A stretch of DNA of 41,962 nucleotides from Candidatus Zixiibacteriota bacterium (GTDB lineage Bacteria; Zixibacteria; MSB-5A5; GN15; FEB-12): positions 1 to 41,962 of the forward strand of contig JAJRTA010000118.1 in NCBI GenBank assembly GCA_024278515.1, given 5' to 3'. Under the pieces are notes generated by a model. The model had not been told where the DNA came from, ran no database searches, and saw nothing but the letters and a program-made list of their open reading frames with translations. A program made the translations under genes and the position numbers. This document shows, piece by piece, positions 40,157 to 41,962 of the stretch (position 1 is the stretch's first letter; each line of letters opens with the position of its first letter).

Positions 40157-40639
40157 GATGGTTGACTGTGTTGCGCTACAACGAGTTACGCGGACCGTTT
40201 TCGCAAGTTACGGTTGGGCAACAGGTTGATGGTTGTCACAAATTCTGCGAAATCAGACTTTTTTTCTTAAATCTTCAAAGTTCATTACGGCAGTTGCCCT
40301 GCCATAATGGCCGAGAGACGCTGAGAGTTGATTGTACTAATTTGGTGCCCTTAAACTTGCCCTGTTTTCGTTCTGTCAGTAATAATAACTTAAAACCGGC
40401 TCATACAAATAAAAAGAATCGGTCAACCTATTAGTTTTTTTTACAAAAAAATGCAGTTGATTTGTTGAAGCATGATTTCGCGCTTGTGAGCGTACGGTAT
40501 TCAGTTAGTGTCTGATATTATATAATCTGGTTCGCACGGTATTACTAAACTTCGGAAAATAGTCTCCGTTTTTTTTGTTCACCCTGTAATCAAAACATTG
40601 TTTATTGAACGGTAATGATAATGTGGTTACGGAGGAATA
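40157..40639. other. AT-rich intergenic region upstream of the Lon-like gene
   Basis: Nearly 500 bp with no credible gene; the 90-residue ORF at 40162-40434 lacks coding character. TATAAT at 40521-40526 may be a -10 for the Lon-like gene, with only a weak -35. A T8 run at 40570-40577 follows a weak hairpin (CGGA...TCCG). GGAGG directly precedes the next ATG. Confidence 0.5.
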
Positions 40640-41962
40640 ATGCCTAAAGCGACCAAATCAAAGTCGAGAAAAATACGCGAACTCAAAGCAAAAGATCTTG
40701 ATTACTCTATATCATGGAAACCATCGGGGGTCAATACTTCAGATGATGTTGATCCCTGTTGCGGGATAATCGGGTAGCAGCGAGCGATCAACGCCATCAG
40801 GACCGGCCTGCACGTCAAAAGCTCCGGTTACAATATATTCGTCACCGGTCTTATCGGCACCGGACGCACCTCGACTATCAAGCATCTGCTGGAACAGCTT
40901 GATCATGACAAACCGGGCCTCCAGGATATCTGTTATGTCAACAACTTCAAAAACGAGGATTGTCCTCGTGTCCTGATTTTTAAGGCCGGTGACGGTCGTC
41001 GGTTCAAGAAGGATATGTCTTATCTTATCGATTCGGTGCGAAAAGCGGTGCCGAAGATATTCCTGGCCGATGATTACAAGGACCGTCATTCACGAATCAC
41101 CCGCGAGTTTGAAAACCGTCAGAAAGAACTTATCCGGGGTTTTGAAGATAAACTGAATAAAGCGGGCTTTGTCATGGTCCAGGTTCAATCCGGATTGGGG
41201 ATTCGTAACGAGATACAGCCGTTGATCGACGACGAACCGGCCTCGCTGGACAAACTCGAACAACTGGCTCGCGAGGGGAAGTTCCCGTTGCCTCGTCTTG
41301 ATGAACTAAGGCGGCAATGGGACAGGTTACGTCGCGAGTTTGATGTTACCTCGACCGAATCGAAAAAACTGACTTCCAAACTGGAAGTGGCCCTGGAGAA
41401 ACTTGATTACTCGGTTATTGCTCCGCTGGTGACCGACAAGGTCAATCTTCTCAAACGACGGTTCCCCGACGAACGGGTCGTCGATTATCTCGATGAAGTT
41501 CAGGAAGCGCTCCTTTCGGATCTGGACCGGTTTCGTGAAGCTCGGCCCCGTCGCGGCGAAGAAGAGGCGCCGGCATTTCGCAAACGGGAACCGTTCGAAG
41601 AGTTTTCAATCAATCTCGTTTTGGACAATTCCGAAACGGAACGGGTGCCGATCGTTATCGAAATGTCTCCGTCATACAAGAATCTTTTCGGTTCGCTGGA
41701 ACGGGTGGTTGACCGTTTCGGCTACTGGCGCACTGATTTTACGCGAATTTTCTCCGGGTCGATACTTCGGGCGTCGGGCGGTTTTCTGGTCATGAATGCG
41801 ATGGATGTACTCACCGAGCCCGGTGTCTGGGTGCATCTCAAACGGGCGATACGTAACAATAATATAGAGATTACCGGTTACGATCCATTCTACAACATGG
41901 CCGGGTCCGGCATCAAGCCGGAACCGATTCCGCTCGATGTCAAAGTTGTTTTGATAGGCGAA
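40640..41962 (+). pseudogene. Lon-like ATP-dependent protease (AAA_32 family) with in-frame amber, partial at 3' end
   Basis: ATG 40640 with GGAGG opens a frame that runs to the window end with one stop: TAG at codon 46 (40775-40777). Both sides belong to one protein: before it ELKAKDLDYSISWKPSG and CCGIIG; after it QRAINAIRTGLHVKSSGYNIFVTGLIGTGRTS, then a helical region, ILRASGGFLVMNAMDVL, LKRAIRNNNIEITGYDPF and PIPLDVKVVLIGE. This is the AAA_32 Lon-like family, usually ~800 aa with a C-terminal S16 protease domain, here outside the window. The amber falls on the position normally Gln in the conserved IIGQxRA, so a CAG-to-TAG change is the simplest cause. The P-loop has Arg (GTGRTS) instead of Lys. 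The ORF track misses the gene. Confidence 0.85.

Noticed and set aside
40280-40360. Possible TPP riboswitch (GCCGAGAGACGCTGAGAG)
   Set aside because: Only the CTGAGAG word fits; the second conserved half (ACC..GAACCTGA) is missing and the downstream gene is a protease.
40162-40434. 90-aa ORF downstream of the tRNA promoter
   Set aside because: No ribosome binding site, AT-rich, no domain or coding-like composition.
40775-40777. In-frame UAG as pyrrolysine
   Set aside because: The protein is not a methylamine methyltransferase and the position is a conserved Gln; one base change explains it better.
1-41962. CRISPR arrays, insertion sequences, prophage
   Set aside because: No regularly spaced repeats, transposase, integrase or phage structural genes were seen on either strand.

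Overview
This 42-kb window looks like the chromosome of a Gram-negative anaerobe or facultative anaerobe. It has outer-membrane barrels, three large multiheme cytochromes c, a Mop-type molybdenum hydroxylase and a selenocysteine-containing SelW-like protein. The style recalls deep-branching metal-reducing lineages such as Zixibacteria/FCB or deltaproteobacteria-like groups, but I cannot assign a phylum from sequence alone, and that suggestion is inference. No phage, IS element, CRISPR array or rRNA operon is visible.

Layout. 1-4.3 kb (minus): 3'-truncated Mop-type aldehyde oxidoreductase with a near-consensus promoter that seems to start transcription at the ATG, then ispH and pdxT. 4.3-9.7 kb: a divergent pair of CbcL-like fusions (11-heme and 19-heme cytochrome c domains joined to b-type membrane domains) around a 462-bp AT-rich control region with a perfect CRP-type palindrome. 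9.8-17 kb: nfo, a probable pseudokinase, and lon-engB-purA-FKBP. 17.3-20.3 kb (minus): octaheme HAO-like cytochrome downstream of a porin. 20.8-25 kb: unknown gene, an HD-GYP gene broken by an in-frame UGA, a UGA-containing SelW-like gene with SECIS hairpin, then DUF3078 and mscS on the minus strand.

25.5-32.3 kb: pth-rpsF-rpsR-DUF2232-rplI-BFN nuclease, then a TPR/periplasmic-binding-protein hybrid and three small genes. 32.3-39.9 kb: GT4 glycosyltransferase, squalene/phytoene-synthase-like enzyme, DUF4139 protein, TPR protein, priA. 40-42 kb: tRNA-Glu(CUC) on the minus strand and the 5' part of a Lon-like (AAA_32) protease gene carrying an in-frame amber codon.

The strongest hidden signal is at 22707-23150. 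The ORF track splits this gene, but reading UGA as selenocysteine gives a CxxU Rdx/SelW domain. Fifteen bases after the UGA is a perfect 6-bp hairpin with a GGUCU apical loop, as in the E. coli fdhF SECIS. The protein also carries an unusual CxC-x8-CxC tail. Two other in-frame stops (UGA in HD-GYP, UAG in the Lon-like gene) lack recoding signals and look like nonsense changes. The cytochromes and porin suggest periplasmic and possibly extracellular electron transfer; electron donors and acceptors cannot be read from the window.
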